Shown: one piece after another, positions 23,737-31,182 of the stretch
How the letters are laid out: each line of letters starts with the position of its first letter
Numbering within the stretch: the stretch's first letter is position 1
Assembly (NCBI RefSeq): GCF_000422905.1
Contig: NZ_AUGY01000060.1
Location: forward strand, 1 to 51,401
Source of the DNA: Paenibacillus alginolyticus DSM 5050 = NBRC 15375
GTDB lineage: Bacteria; Bacillota; Bacilli; Paenibacillales; NBRC-103111
Reading direction: 5' to 3'
Length of the DNA: 51,401 bases
The notes under the pieces: model-generated
The model's database searches: none
Seen by the model: the letters and a program-made list of their open reading frames with translations, nothing else
What the model was told of the DNA's origin: nothing
Made by a program: the position numbers and the translations under genes

Positions 23737-25518
23737 TTAGGCTTTAGCAGCAGGCTGCTTAAGCGCTAAGCGAATCGACAGTTGTTCAAGCTGTTTGTCG
23801 TCTACTGTACCCGGCGCATCGGTCAACAAGTCTGTTGCGCTTGCTGTTTTCGGGAATGCAATCGTTTCTCTAAGGTTCGTGCGGCCAGTGATCAACATCA
23901 CCAAACGGTCAAAACCAAAAGCAAATCCGCCGTGCGGAGGTGTTCCATATTCAAAGGCTTCAAGTAGGAAGCCGAATTTCTCAGCAGCTTCTTCTTTGGA
24001 GAAGCCCAGCGCACCGAACATTTTCTCCTGTACTTCACGTTGGTAAATACGCATCGAACCGCCGCCTACTTCATATCCATTCAAAACAAGATCGTATGCT
24101 TGTGCACGAATTTGACCTGGGTCTGTATCGAAGTAATGAACATCTTCTTCATTAGGACGCGTGAACGGATGATGCTCAGCTACATAACGTTTGGCTTCTT
24201 CGTCGTACCCAAGAAGTGGGAAATCCACAACCCAAGCATATTTGAACTTCGAGTCATCGATAAGGCCAAGCCCACGACCGATTTTCAGACGAAGGTTACC
24301 TAGTACATCAGCTACAACTTTTTTCTTATCAGCGGAGAACAGAAGTAGATCCCCTTCTTCTGCGCCCAAACGCTCTGTTAAAGCAGCGATTTCAGCTTCA
24401 TTGAAGAATTTAACGATTGGCCCTTTGAATTCGCCGTCTTTCACTTGAATCCATGCTAAGCCTTTGGCGCCGTAACGTGCTGCGAATGGCAAGAGGTCAT
24501 CAATTTCTTTACGACTCCAAGTGCCGCAACCTTTAGCGTTCAAAGCTTTTACTTGACCGCCGCCTTTAACGACGTTCGCAAACACTTGAACACCTGAAGT
24601 TTCAACGATATCAGAAACATCTTCGAGTTCTAGACCAAATCGCAGATCCGGTTTATCCGAACCATATTTCGCCATGGCATCGGCATACGTAATACGTTGG
24701 AATGGACGCGGGATTTCAACTTGAGCTGTTTCCTGCATTAATTTGACTACAAGCTCTTCCAAAATTTCAAGCAGTTGATCCTGAGAAATGAAGGAAGTCT
24801 CAATGTCGACTTGTGTAAATTCAGGCTGACGGTCTGCACGAAGATCCTCATCGCGGAAACAGCGGGCGATTTGGTAGTAACGCTCCAAACCACTAACCAT
24901 CAACAATTGTTTAAAGATTTGCGGAGACTGCGGAAGTGCAAAAAATTCGCCCGGATGCACGCGGCTTGGGACCAAGTAATCGCGAGCGCCTTCTGGTGTG
25001 CTTTTCGTCAAGATCGGTGTTTCTACTTCAACAAATCCTTGATCATCTAAGAAATTACGGAATATTTTAGACGCTTTGGAGCGAAGCATCAATGTTCTTT
25101 GCATTTCCGGACGACGCAGGTCCAGATAACGATATTTCAAACGAACGGCTTCATCCACATCTACGCCGTCTTCGATGAAGAACGGAGGAGTTTTGGCTGC
25201 ATTCATAATTTCGATTTCAGTCACCTGAATCTCAATTTCACCCGTTGTAATATTTTTGTTAATCGTTTCGGCATCACGTTCTACAACTTTCCCTTTAACT
25301 GCAAGAACGTATTCATTACGAGCACGGTCAGCAATGGCAAGTGCATCCCCTGAGAAGTCTGGATTAAATACGGTCTGTACAAGCCCGCTGCGATCGCGTA
25401 GATCGATGAATAGAACGCCACCTAAGTCACGTCTTCTTTGCACCCATCCGTTTAGTGTTACTGTCTGTCCAATCTGAGCCTTTGTAAGCTGCCCGCAATG
25501 ATGTGTTTTGAGCATCAT
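23737..25518 (-). CDS. aspS: Aspartyl-tRNA synthetase
   Basis: Charges tRNA with Asp. The 593-residue bacterial-type enzyme has an N-terminal OB anticodon-binding domain ('MMLKTHHCGQLTKAQIGQTV', 'GWVQRRRDLGGVLFIDLRDR'; shorter landmark GWVQRRRDLGG) and class II motif 2 ('YYQIARCFRDEDLRADRQPEF', core FRDEDLRADRQPEFTQ). The inserted GAD domain lies in the middle, and motif 3 is 'GFAFGFDRLVMLI'. The frame extends to 25599, but AGGAGG ten bases upstream sets the start at ATG 25518. It is the second gene of the T-box-controlled hisS operon; a duplicated hairpin sequence lies between hisS and this gene. Confidence 0.96.
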   Translation of the reverse strand: MMLKTHHCGQLTKAQIGQTVTLNGWVQRRRDLGGVLFIDLRDRSGLVQTVFNPDFSGDALAIADRARNEYVLAVKGKVVERDAETINKNITTGEIEIQVTEIEIMNAAKTPPFFIEDGVDVDEAVRLKYRYLDLRRPEMQRTLMLRSKASKIFRNFLDDQGFVEVETPILTKSTPEGARDYLVPSRVHPGEFFALPQSPQIFKQLLMVSGLERYYQIARCFRDEDLRADRQPEFTQVDIETSFISQDQLLEILEELVVKLMQETAQVEIPRPFQRITYADAMAKYGSDKPDLRFGLELEDVSDIVETSGVQVFANVVKGGGQVKALNAKGCGTWSRKEIDDLLPFAARYGAKGLAWIQVKDGEFKGPIVKFFNEAEIAALTERLGAEEGDLLLFSADKKKVVADVLGNLRLKIGRGLGLIDDSKFKYAWVVDFPLLGYDEEAKRYVAEHHPFTRPNEEDVHYFDTDPGQIRAQAYDLVLNGYEVGGGSMRIYQREVQEKMFGALGFSKEEAAEKFGFLLEAFEYGTPPHGGFAFGFDRLVMLITGRTNLRETIAFPKTASATDLLTDAPGTVDDKQLEQLSIRLALKQPAAKA

Positions 25519-25540
25519 GATATGTTTTCCTCCTAATATA

Positions 25541-25611
25541 GGGATCTTTGAGCAGAGCTCAAAGTCTCTCCTTTGTTGGGATCTTTGAGCAGAGCTCAAG
25601 TCTCTCCCTTT
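25541..25611 (-). repeat. Tandem 34-bp repeat with hairpins in the hisS-aspS spacer
   Basis: Two near-identical copies (25541-25574 and 25578-25611) differ by one inserted and one deleted base. Each begins GGGATCTTTGAGC on the plus strand and contains a hairpin TTTGAGC-AGA-GCTCAA(A). On the coding (minus) strand each hairpin is preceded by a Shine-Dalgarno-like GGAGAG. The copies lie just upstream of the real aspS ribosome binding site. Confidence 0.9.
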
Positions 25612-25623
25612 TTCCTATAACTT

Positions 25624-26889
25624 CTATTCGAAAAGTGTCTTTGCAGCGTTTGAGGCAAGATCGGCTAAGCTCACAGTCAATTGACTGCCCGTATCCATCT
25701 TCTTCAGCGTAATTTCGCTGCGCACCAATTCGTCATCTCCAAGAATCGCCACATAAGTAGCTTGAAAGCGGTCTGCTGATTTCATTTGTGCCTTCATTTT
25801 ACGCCCTTGGTAATCTTTCTCCGCTTTCAGCCCTTGTACTCTAAGCTGGTGGAGCAGCTTCGTTACTTCCTTTTCCGCCGCGTCTCCTAGCCCGATCAAA
25901 TAGACATCCAACGGCTCTGGCTTTGGAATTTCGACACCTTGCGCCTGCAGTACGAGCAAAATACGCTCAAGTCCTAGACCCAAGCCAACTCCTGGCTGAT
26001 CGTTACCATGCCCGCCAATCTGCTCAACTAGACCATTGTATCGTCCGCCTCCGCCAATCGTATCAATCGCGCCGATCCCGGCTGCTTTGTACTCAAAAGC
26101 TGTATGCGTGTAGTAATCAAGACCCCGAACAAGGCGCGGATTAATCCGATACGGGATTTCCATCGCTGTCAAATGCTCTTTCACAAGCGCGAAATGCGCT
26201 GTACATTCTTCATCCAAGTAATCTAAAATTTCTGGAGCGCCCACGCCATACTTTTGATCCACTTTGCAATCAAGAATGCGCATCGGATTCCGATCAAACC
26301 GGGCCTGACAATCTTTACAAAGCAAATGTTTCACAGGTGCAAAGAACTCCTGCAGTTTCACACGATAAGCCGTTCTAACCGCTGGCGTGCCAACGGAGTT
26401 AATTTCAACCGTTACTTCCTTAAGACCAATTTCTTTATAGAACGTATACCCAAGAGCAATCACTTCAGCATCAATGCTTGGATCAACGGACCCGAAAGCT
26501 TCAATGCCGAACTGATGGAACTGACGATATCTCCCAGCTTGTGGCTGCTCATAGCGAAACATAGGTCCTACGTAATAAAGCTTCGTTAAATCCGGAATCC
26601 CATAAAGCTTATTCTCGACATAAGCCCTAACAACACCGGCTGTTCCTTCGGGACGAAGCGTCATGCTGCGGTCCCCTTTATCGAGAAAGGTGTACATTTC
26701 TTTGCCTACGATATCCGTCGTTTCTCCGACGCCTCTAATGAACAGATCGGTTTCCTCAAATATCGGCGTACGGATCTCTTTGTAATTAAATCTTTGGCAC
26801 AAGTCTCTCGCTTTGCTCTCTAGGTACTGCCACTTCTCCACCTCACCGGGAAGAAGATCTTGTGTGCCTTTTGGCTTTTGAATGCTCAT
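25624..26889 (-). CDS. hisS: Histidyl-tRNA synthetase
   Basis: Charges tRNA-His. The 421-residue class II enzyme shows 'KPKGTQDLLPGE' at the N-terminus, motif 2 'TLRPEGTAGVVRAY' and 'GPMFRYEQPQAGRYRQFHQFG' (core MFRYEQPQAGRYRQF). The HisA signature is 'LVRGLDYYTHTAFEY', motif 3 lies in 'GVGLGLERILL', and the C-terminal anticodon-binding domain starts about residue 325. It is the first gene after the T-box leader and promoter. A 105-base spacer with a tandem hairpin repeat separates it from aspS. Confidence 0.97.
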   Translation of the reverse strand: MSIQKPKGTQDLLPGEVEKWQYLESKARDLCQRFNYKEIRTPIFEETDLFIRGVGETTDIVGKEMYTFLDKGDRSMTLRPEGTAGVVRAYVENKLYGIPDLTKLYYVGPMFRYEQPQAGRYRQFHQFGIEAFGSVDPSIDAEVIALGYTFYKEIGLKEVTVEINSVGTPAVRTAYRVKLQEFFAPVKHLLCKDCQARFDRNPMRILDCKVDQKYGVGAPEILDYLDEECTAHFALVKEHLTAMEIPYRINPRLVRGLDYYTHTAFEYKAAGIGAIDTIGGGGRYNGLVEQIGGHGNDQPGVGLGLGLERILLVLQAQGVEIPKPEPLDVYLIGLGDAAEKEVTKLLHQLRVQGLKAEKDYQGRKMKAQMKSADRFQATYVAILGDDELVRSEITLKKMDTGSQLTVSLADLASNAAKTLFE

Positions 26890-26929
26890 GTGCTGGGCCT
26901 CCTCTTATCTGTCGTTCCTGTCAAATAAC

Positions 26930-27258
26930 AACAAAAAAATCTCTCACCCCCGACTAACGTCAGGGACGAGAGATTTGATTATCAAATTCACCCGTGGTAC
27001 CACCCACATTCAGAAATGCTGCTATCGTTTGCCATAGGCACCGAAACAGAATTCTGCTCTTTACGGTTAACGCCCGCTACACGCACAGCTGCTACTAGGC
27101 AAGTTGACATCAGCCAATATGCATTTCCCAGCTCGTCCTCGGGGAGGTCTTTTCGTTCGCTCATCATAGGAAGCTTGCAGCCTAGACTTCCTTCTCTGCT
27201 AATGTGGGGGCGACTTACTTTGTCCCTTCAACGGATCACAAAAGTATCGAATTACATT
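26930..27258 (-). promoter_or_regulatory. T-box riboswitch, hisS-aspS leader
   Basis: The minus-strand leader contains the T-box core GGGTGGTACCAC (complement of 26994-27005). A terminator stem AAATCTCTC/GAGAGATTT-type hairpin (26939-26975) is followed by U7. Upstream, the leader folds into a long Stem I with an AGCAGAGAAGG bulge region. Control of hisS places aspS and tcdA under the same tRNA-sensing leader. A CAU near 27120-27123 (complement) might be the histidine specifier; I am not certain of the folding. Confidence 0.92.
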
Positions 27259-27265
27259 ATTGTTT

Positions 27266-27294
27266 ATTGTAAACATTGGCAGATACAAAGTCAA
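27266..27294 (-). promoter_or_regulatory. Sigma-A promoter of the hisS-aspS-tcdA operon
   Basis: On the minus strand TTGACT (27289-27294) and TACAAT (27266-27271) are 17 bases apart, giving a start near 27259 at the 5' end of the T-box. Confidence 0.85.
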
Positions 27295-27335
27295 GAGATA
27301 GAGGTACTAATCCTCGTATATCTCCACTATATTAG

Positions 27336-27641
27336 TTAATGTAAGTCCGCCCATTTTTGCAACTCGTCCATAACGGGTTTTAGACCTTTTCCTTTTGGGG
27401 TTAATTCATACTCAATCCGAACCGGCGTTTCTGGGTATACATGACGGATGATGATCTCCGCAGCCTCGAGCTCCTTGAATCTCTCCGAAAGCATACGATC
27501 GCTCATACTTGGGATGAGAACTGATATATCTTTAAAGCGCTTCGGTCCAGAAAGCAAGACATGAACAATTAATCCAGTCCAACGCTTTCCTAGAAGTTCA
27601 AAAGCATTCTCGAATTTGGGACACAGTTGATAGTCTTCCAT
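27336..27641 (-). CDS. HxlR family (winged-helix) transcriptional regulator
   Basis: A 101-residue MarR/HxlR-type regulator: 'CPKFENAFELLGKRWTGLIVHVLL', 'RFKDISVLIPSMSDRMLSERFKELEAAEII' and 'VRIEYELTPKGKGLKPVMDELQKWA' (core landmarks LLGKRWTGLIVHVLL, SDRMLSERFKELE, YELTPKGKGL). The conserved cysteine near the N-terminus (C7 in 'YQLCPKF') matches the redox-sensing Cys of YodB/HypR-type members that respond to quinones, diamide or aldehydes. Upstream frame exists to 27686, but ATG 27641 has AAGGAGATG six bases upstream. It is divergent from the DoxX gene, which it probably represses. Confidence 0.88.
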   Translation of the reverse strand: MEDYQLCPKFENAFELLGKRWTGLIVHVLLSGPKRFKDISVLIPSMSDRMLSERFKELEAAEIIIRHVYPETPVRIEYELTPKGKGLKPVMDELQKWADLH

Positions 27642-27679
27642 ATAAATCATCTCCTTATAAACAATTTTAGCATAGTCGC

Positions 27680-27709
27680 TTGACAAAAGTAAGTGCTTCG
27701 TAATAATAT
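27680..27709 (+). promoter_or_regulatory. Probable promoter of the DoxX gene
   Basis: TTGACA at 27680-27685 is followed after 18 bases by TAATAT (27704-27709), or after 16 bases by AATAAT. The spacer begins with the first AAAGTAAGT repeat (27686-27694); the second copy (27718-27726) lies just past the predicted start. Confidence 0.6.
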
Positions 27710-27726
27710 ACTAACATAAAGTAAGT
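27686..27726. promoter_or_regulatory. Candidate HxlR operator: direct repeat AAAGTAAGT
   Basis: Two identical nonamers (27686-27694 and 27718-27726) are 32 bp apart, three helical turns, between the divergent hxlR and doxX genes and overlapping the doxX promoter and start region. Confidence 0.5.
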
Positions 27727-27763
27727 TGTTAAACAAAATATATTAAATGAGGAGTTGTTAGTA

Positions 27764-28156
27764 ATGGCGTTAGGTCTTCTTATTATTCGTTTAGTGATCG
27801 GTTTATCATTCGCGGCGCACGGTACACAAAAAGTCTTTGGATGGTTCGGTGGCTATGGTCCTAAAGGTACGGGAGGTTTCTTCGATTCTATTGGAATCAA
27901 ACCAGGTGTGCTCATGGCTGTTCTTGCAGGTTTGGCGGAAATTGCAGGTGGGCTGCTCTTTGCCGCTGGTCTTTGGACCCCATTAGGTGCTGCCCTTATC
28001 GTTTTAATTATGCTTGGTGCTATTATTAAAGTTCATGCCAAAAACGGTTACTGGGTAACTTCCAATGGTTTTGAATACAATTTAACACTGATCGCTATCG
28101 CCGTTGGTGTTGCACTTATCGGGGCCGGTGAATATTCCTTAGATGCTTTGATGTAA
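27764..28156 (+). CDS. DoxX family membrane protein
   Basis: A 130-residue four-helix membrane protein of the DoxX/YphA type: 'GLLIIRLVIGLSFAAHGTQKVFGWFGG' (landmark AAHGTQKVFGWFGG), 'GFFDSIGIKPGVLMAVLAGLAEIAGGLLFAAGL' (landmark LAEIAGGLLFAAGLWTPLGA) and a C-terminal helix. DoxX homologues next to HxlR regulators (for example B. subtilis CatD/MhqP/YfiD) are induced by quinones and thiol-reactive compounds; the biochemical role is poorly known. ATG 27764 has GAGGAG nine bases upstream. Confidence 0.87.
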   Translation: MALGLLIIRLVIGLSFAAHGTQKVFGWFGGYGPKGTGGFFDSIGIKPGVLMAVLAGLAEIAGGLLFAAGLWTPLGAALIVLIMLGAIIKVHAKNGYWVTSNGFEYNLTLIAIAVGVALIGAGEYSLDALM

Positions 28157-28169
28157 AAATAATGCTAAG

Positions 28170-28199
28170 CCGTCCAGCTCATGCTGTGACGGTTTTTTT
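28170..28199 (+). terminator. Rho-independent terminator after DoxX gene
   Basis: CCGTC-CAGC / GCTG-GACGG stem (28170-28192) with a four-base loop and one bulge, followed by U7. Confidence 0.9.
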
Positions 28200-28202
28200 G
28201 TA

Positions 28203-28440
28203 TAAAAAAACCTCTCAGCTGCCGATTACGGCGTGTGAGGGCTGGGTTGAGGGATGAGAAGGACGTTTACGACTTCTCAGCTGGCTTTCGCTGGCGCGCG
28301 CTTCGCCAGAGCGTTAAAAAAGGCGCAAGCTCCGCTCACCCCAAAAGCAAAAACATATAAATGCTTATATGTTAAGAAAATAGCCTGCAGCACAAGGGCT
28401 GCAGGCCTCAAATAAATATATATTTTAAAGGGGGTCGACT
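28203..28440 (-). other. Hairpin-rich gap with three leftward terminator-like stems
   Basis: No gene is recognisable between the DoxX terminator and the heptamer array. On the minus strand three stems are followed by U-rich runs: GCCTGCAGC/GCTGCAGGC (28383-28407, then UAUUUUCUU), a bulged stem around 28322-28340 followed by U6, and a CCTC-CA-GCCG/CGGC-TG-GAGG stem (28211-28240) followed by U7. Other short stems (GAGAAG/CTTCTC near 28256-28278; CTGGCG/CGCCAG near 28291-28309) lie between them. There is no leftward gene for these terminators to serve. Confidence 0.5.
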
Positions 28441-28486
28441 TTTATTATATCCGCTCTTGATTAAAGGGATATGAAAATTAAATTAC

Positions 28487-28560
28487 AATTTCATTACAGC
28501 AATTTCTCCGTATTTTCAATCATTTTCATTTATTTTCACCGTATATTCAGACCATTTTCA
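28487..28560 (+). promoter_or_regulatory. Phased ATTTTCA repeat array upstream of the acidic gene
   Basis: ATTTTCA occurs at 28512, 28522 and 28532 (exact 10-bp period) and again at 28554, with the variant ATATTCA at 28543. A further AATTTCA starts at 28487. The repeats lie on about the same face of the helix. They may be a multi-site operator for a response regulator or a curved-DNA element; which is unknown. Confidence 0.6.
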
Positions 28561-28617
28561 CATATACATGTACAACAAGGCAGATGGCCTTGAATTTATC
28601 ATCAGGAGGCTGTAACA

Positions 28618-28920
28618 ATGACAATACAAAACGAGTTTCAAGAGGAACGGCAAGATCTAGTGGTGCTCTTCTCTGAAGATTCTGAAACCGAAGCCGAAGT
28701 TCAAGAAGAAGAAGAAGTAGTAGCTGAAGAAACAGCCGAAGAAGAGGCCATTGAAGAGTCGGTTGAAGCTGAGGAAGCGGAAGAAGAAGCATCTGACGAG
28801 GAAAAAGTAGAAGCTGAGAATGTGTCCGAGGAGGATGCCGAAGCGGAAAGTGAAGAATCAGCCGAAGAAGATTCGGAAGATTCCGTGCAAGCAGAAGAGG
28901 ATGCTGCGGACGCAGACTGA
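28618..28920 (+). CDS. Extremely acidic, glutamate-rich protein of unknown function
   Basis: A 100-residue protein in which about 39 residues are Glu and 9 Asp, against only two basic residues, so the net charge is near -46. After an N-terminal stretch of mixed composition (residues 1-20, including a short hydrophobic 'LVVLF'), the rest is E/A/S/D/V low-complexity sequence, expected to be disordered. It has no signal peptide, cysteine or recognisable domain. It is a real gene by its translation signal: AGGAGG eight bases before the ATG, with its own upstream repeat array and a terminator after it. A CAAGGC/GCCTTG hairpin (28576-28592) lies in the 5' leader. The function cannot be inferred; cation binding or nucleic-acid mimicry are only ideas. 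Confidence 0.72.
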   Translation: MTIQNEFQEERQDLVVLFSEDSETEAEVQEEEEVVAEETAEEEAIEESVEAEEAEEEASDEEKVEAENVSEEDAEAESEESAEEDSEDSVQAEEDAADAD

Positions 28921-28979
28921 ACAAGGTAAGAATGTAAGCGCAGTCACAAAAACAAAAACTTCCTTAGCTTCGAAAAGTT

Positions 28980-29029
28980 AAGAGCCCTAGTGCCACATCT
29001 TTAGCGGCATTAAGGCTCTTATTTGTTGT
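28980..29029. terminator. Bidirectional terminator between acidic gene and FAD protein gene
   Basis: AAGAGCC/GGCTCTT (28980-28986 and 29014-29020) with an inner TGCC/GGCA stem. Rightward it is followed by TTATTTGTTGTT; leftward by UUAACUUUU. It serves the two convergent genes. Confidence 0.8.
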
Positions 29030-29030
29030 T

Positions 29031-30995
29031 CTATGGCTTACCTGTTAGGCCAACTTTTAAATCTTTAATTAGCAAATACGTGTCTGCATTCGTTAACTTT
29101 TGCTTGTCAGTAATAAGTTTAAGGGTTACTTCCGTGAGCAGCTTATTTTCCATTAACTTGGATTGCGCTTCAGTAGAGGCAGCTTTCAATCCTAACGCTT
29201 GTGTGATGGTATAACTGGCCTGTTCTAGTGTCAATGGTATTTTATCTGCGTTTTGCAGATTCGCAATAGCCTGATTGACATCTCCGACCCAGGCATCAGG
29301 TTTCATTTTCCTCGCGCCGCTGACGAGATTAACCATCCGCTTTGGATTGGCCGCGTCATCCAAGTGAAAGTTATTGTCATAGGCACCTGAAGCTAAGCCC
29401 AGCATAAGTGCGGATTTCAAACCTTCATAGGATTTATGCTCCATAAAAGGTTGAGGCTTAAGCGCAATTGGCTGAAGCTCCATGCCTTGTTTAATCAAAT
29501 GCTCCTGCAATTTGGCAATTTCTTCTTTGGAGCCAGCTAGTTGACGGAATGTCATTTTTTCTTGCTTAGCGAGCATAGCAGCAGCCCCGGCCGCTTCACC
29601 TTCAGCCATCCCAGTTGGCATTACTCGAGCACTCCCGTGCGGAAGCGTATCGTAACTAGCCGCTCTACCAACAACAAGCAGTCCATCCACTTTCAGCGGT
29701 ACAATACTGCGGAATGGTATGGCATACTGTTTCGGTTTACAAACCACATTACCCGAGTCCGTCGGTGATATCCTTTGAATATCTACGGGATAAGAACCAA
29801 AACCAATGCGGTCCCACTGATCATTGTTCGTGCAAACATCAACAATGTTCAATCGGTATTCCCCTTGCATATGACGCGTTTCTCTCACATATAGCTCTGG
29901 AGCTGTTCCAGCAAGCTCGAGACTCGAGAACTCTGGAAATGTCTTCTGCATATAGGCAACGACATTAGGCAGTTCCTTTTTGCCGATCTCAAATGCTTCT
30001 TTCACAGATTCAGGATCAAACGTATCCACACCAAAAATTTGCAAGGAATTAATAAGTACTGTATTATCATTTTCTCTTCCCATATTGAGCCCTCTCATTT
30101 TGGCTCTATCTTTGTTCAGAGGTGGATAATTGCTCATTTCTTTATACCCATAAACGCTTACTTCCGTTACACCTGAACCATCATCATTATCGCCATTCAA
30201 TCTCTTGGCCATTAAGCTCCACACTTCTGGTGTTACGTTTTTAAGACGAAAAGCCAGTGTCACAGCCATTTTAGATTTCGGATCACCAATATCCTCATGC
30301 CCCATTGTGAACGGAACGCCTGCTGCTGCAGCGAAGTCTCCATCCTGAGTAGCGTCTATCACAGAGGAAGCTTTGACGACTTGGGTGCTTCCGTTCTCAA
30401 GGGTAATAGTAGCACCTTGTACAACATTTTGACCCTGTGCGAGAAGAGGATCTACTTTTCTAGTTTTAAGCAAAACGTCAATATTTTTCTCATTTTTAAC
30501 TAAGTCATTGAAAGCATTCGCAGCCGTATTGACATCGAACGAATCACCTTCAACTTTGGCATACCATTCTGAGAAAATTCCTTTATTAAACACATCGTCT
30601 TTCCCAAGGAGGTTTTTATTCGGCGAATAGTTCATATCAAGGGAATTAATCCAACCAAGCGTCATCAGCCCCCCTAGGATCTGACGATTCCGGCCGTCAA
30701 CTAGCAACGTACTGAGTCCATTGCGAGCAGCCGAAACGGCAGCAGCAACCCCCTCAGGGTCCGTACCCACGACAATGACATCGTACGCATCTTTGGCTTT
30801 CTTTACTGATTTCACTTCTTGAATAGCTTGCTTAACTGAGCTATGTTCACCATGTGAAAGGTGTTTATATTGATAGTAGAGTGATGCAGCTGCTGCGAGC
30901 ACCGCAAGTACAATCAATGTCCCCATCAACCAAAGCCATCCTTTGGATGTGGATTTGTTACGATTCGAATTTGCCATTGGAACGAAAGCACCCAC
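29031..30995 (-). CDS. Membrane-anchored FAD-dependent oxidoreductase
   Basis: A 654-residue protein of the FAD-dependent oxidoreductase (FAD_oxidored, PF12831-type) family. An N-terminal transmembrane helix (about 19-42) would tether it with the catalytic domain outside, since only a short basic tail precedes the helix. The Rossmann segment is 'YDVIVVGTDPEGVAAAVSAA' (71-90), in which the second Gly of GxGxxG is Asp. Later FAD-contact features include 'VIDATQDGDFAAAAG' and 'VDGLLVVGRAASYDTLPHGSARV' (landmark GLLVVGRAASYDT). The start is GTG 30995 with AGGAG upstream. The substrate is unknown; family members act on varied organic compounds. It is monocistronic. Confidence 0.85.
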   Translation of the reverse strand: MGAFVPMANSNRNKSTSKGWLWLMGTLIVLAVLAAAASLYYQYKHLSHGEHSSVKQAIQEVKSVKKAKDAYDVIVVGTDPEGVAAAVSAARNGLSTLLVDGRNRQILGGLMTLGWINSLDMNYSPNKNLLGKDDVFNKGIFSEWYAKVEGDSFDVNTAANAFNDLVKNEKNIDVLLKTRKVDPLLAQGQNVVQGATITLENGSTQVVKASSVIDATQDGDFAAAAGVPFTMGHEDIGDPKSKMAVTLAFRLKNVTPEVWSLMAKRLNGDNDDGSGVTEVSVYGYKEMSNYPPLNKDRAKMRGLNMGRENDNTVLINSLQIFGVDTFDPESVKEAFEIGKKELPNVVAYMQKTFPEFSSLELAGTAPELYVRETRHMQGEYRLNIVDVCTNNDQWDRIGFGSYPVDIQRISPTDSGNVVCKPKQYAIPFRSIVPLKVDGLLVVGRAASYDTLPHGSARVMPTGMAEGEAAGAAAMLAKQEKMTFRQLAGSKEEIAKLQEHLIKQGMELQPIALKPQPFMEHKSYEGLKSALMLGLASGAYDNNFHLDDAANPKRMVNLVSGARKMKPDAWVGDVNQAIANLQNADKIPLTLEQASYTITQALGLKAASTEAQSKLMENKLLTEVTLKLITDKQKLTNADTYLLIKDLKVGLTGKP

Positions 30996-31139
30996 CTTGT
31001 CTCCTGCTTTTTATACGCTTACCAGGTATAGGCTTGATAAGTTTCTTCGGAGCAGTTGATTAATTTCTAGCCAAAAAACATCACATGTTAGTTTATCACA
31101 TTTCGATCGTGTAGAGAAATATTGCGGAATTTAACAAAT

Positions 31140-31178
31140 AAAGCCGCACATGGCTGAACGAACAGCATGCGTGGCTTT
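31140..31178 (-). terminator. Probable terminator after the small gene at 31183
   Basis: AAAGCC/GGCTTT with inner CATG/CATG pairing (31140-31178), followed on the minus strand by UUAUUUGUUAAAUU. It lies four bases past the small gene's stop. Confidence 0.6.
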
Positions 31179-31182
31179 ATGG

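Noticed and set aside
25541..25611. Tandem repeats as a CRISPR array
   Set aside because: Only two copies separated by three bases, no spacers and no cas genes.
28547..28924. A 125-codon Leu/Pro/Arg-rich minus-strand frame opposite the acidic gene
   Set aside because: It is the complement of GAA/GAG-rich codons, has no ribosome site, and the plus-strand frame has strong signals.
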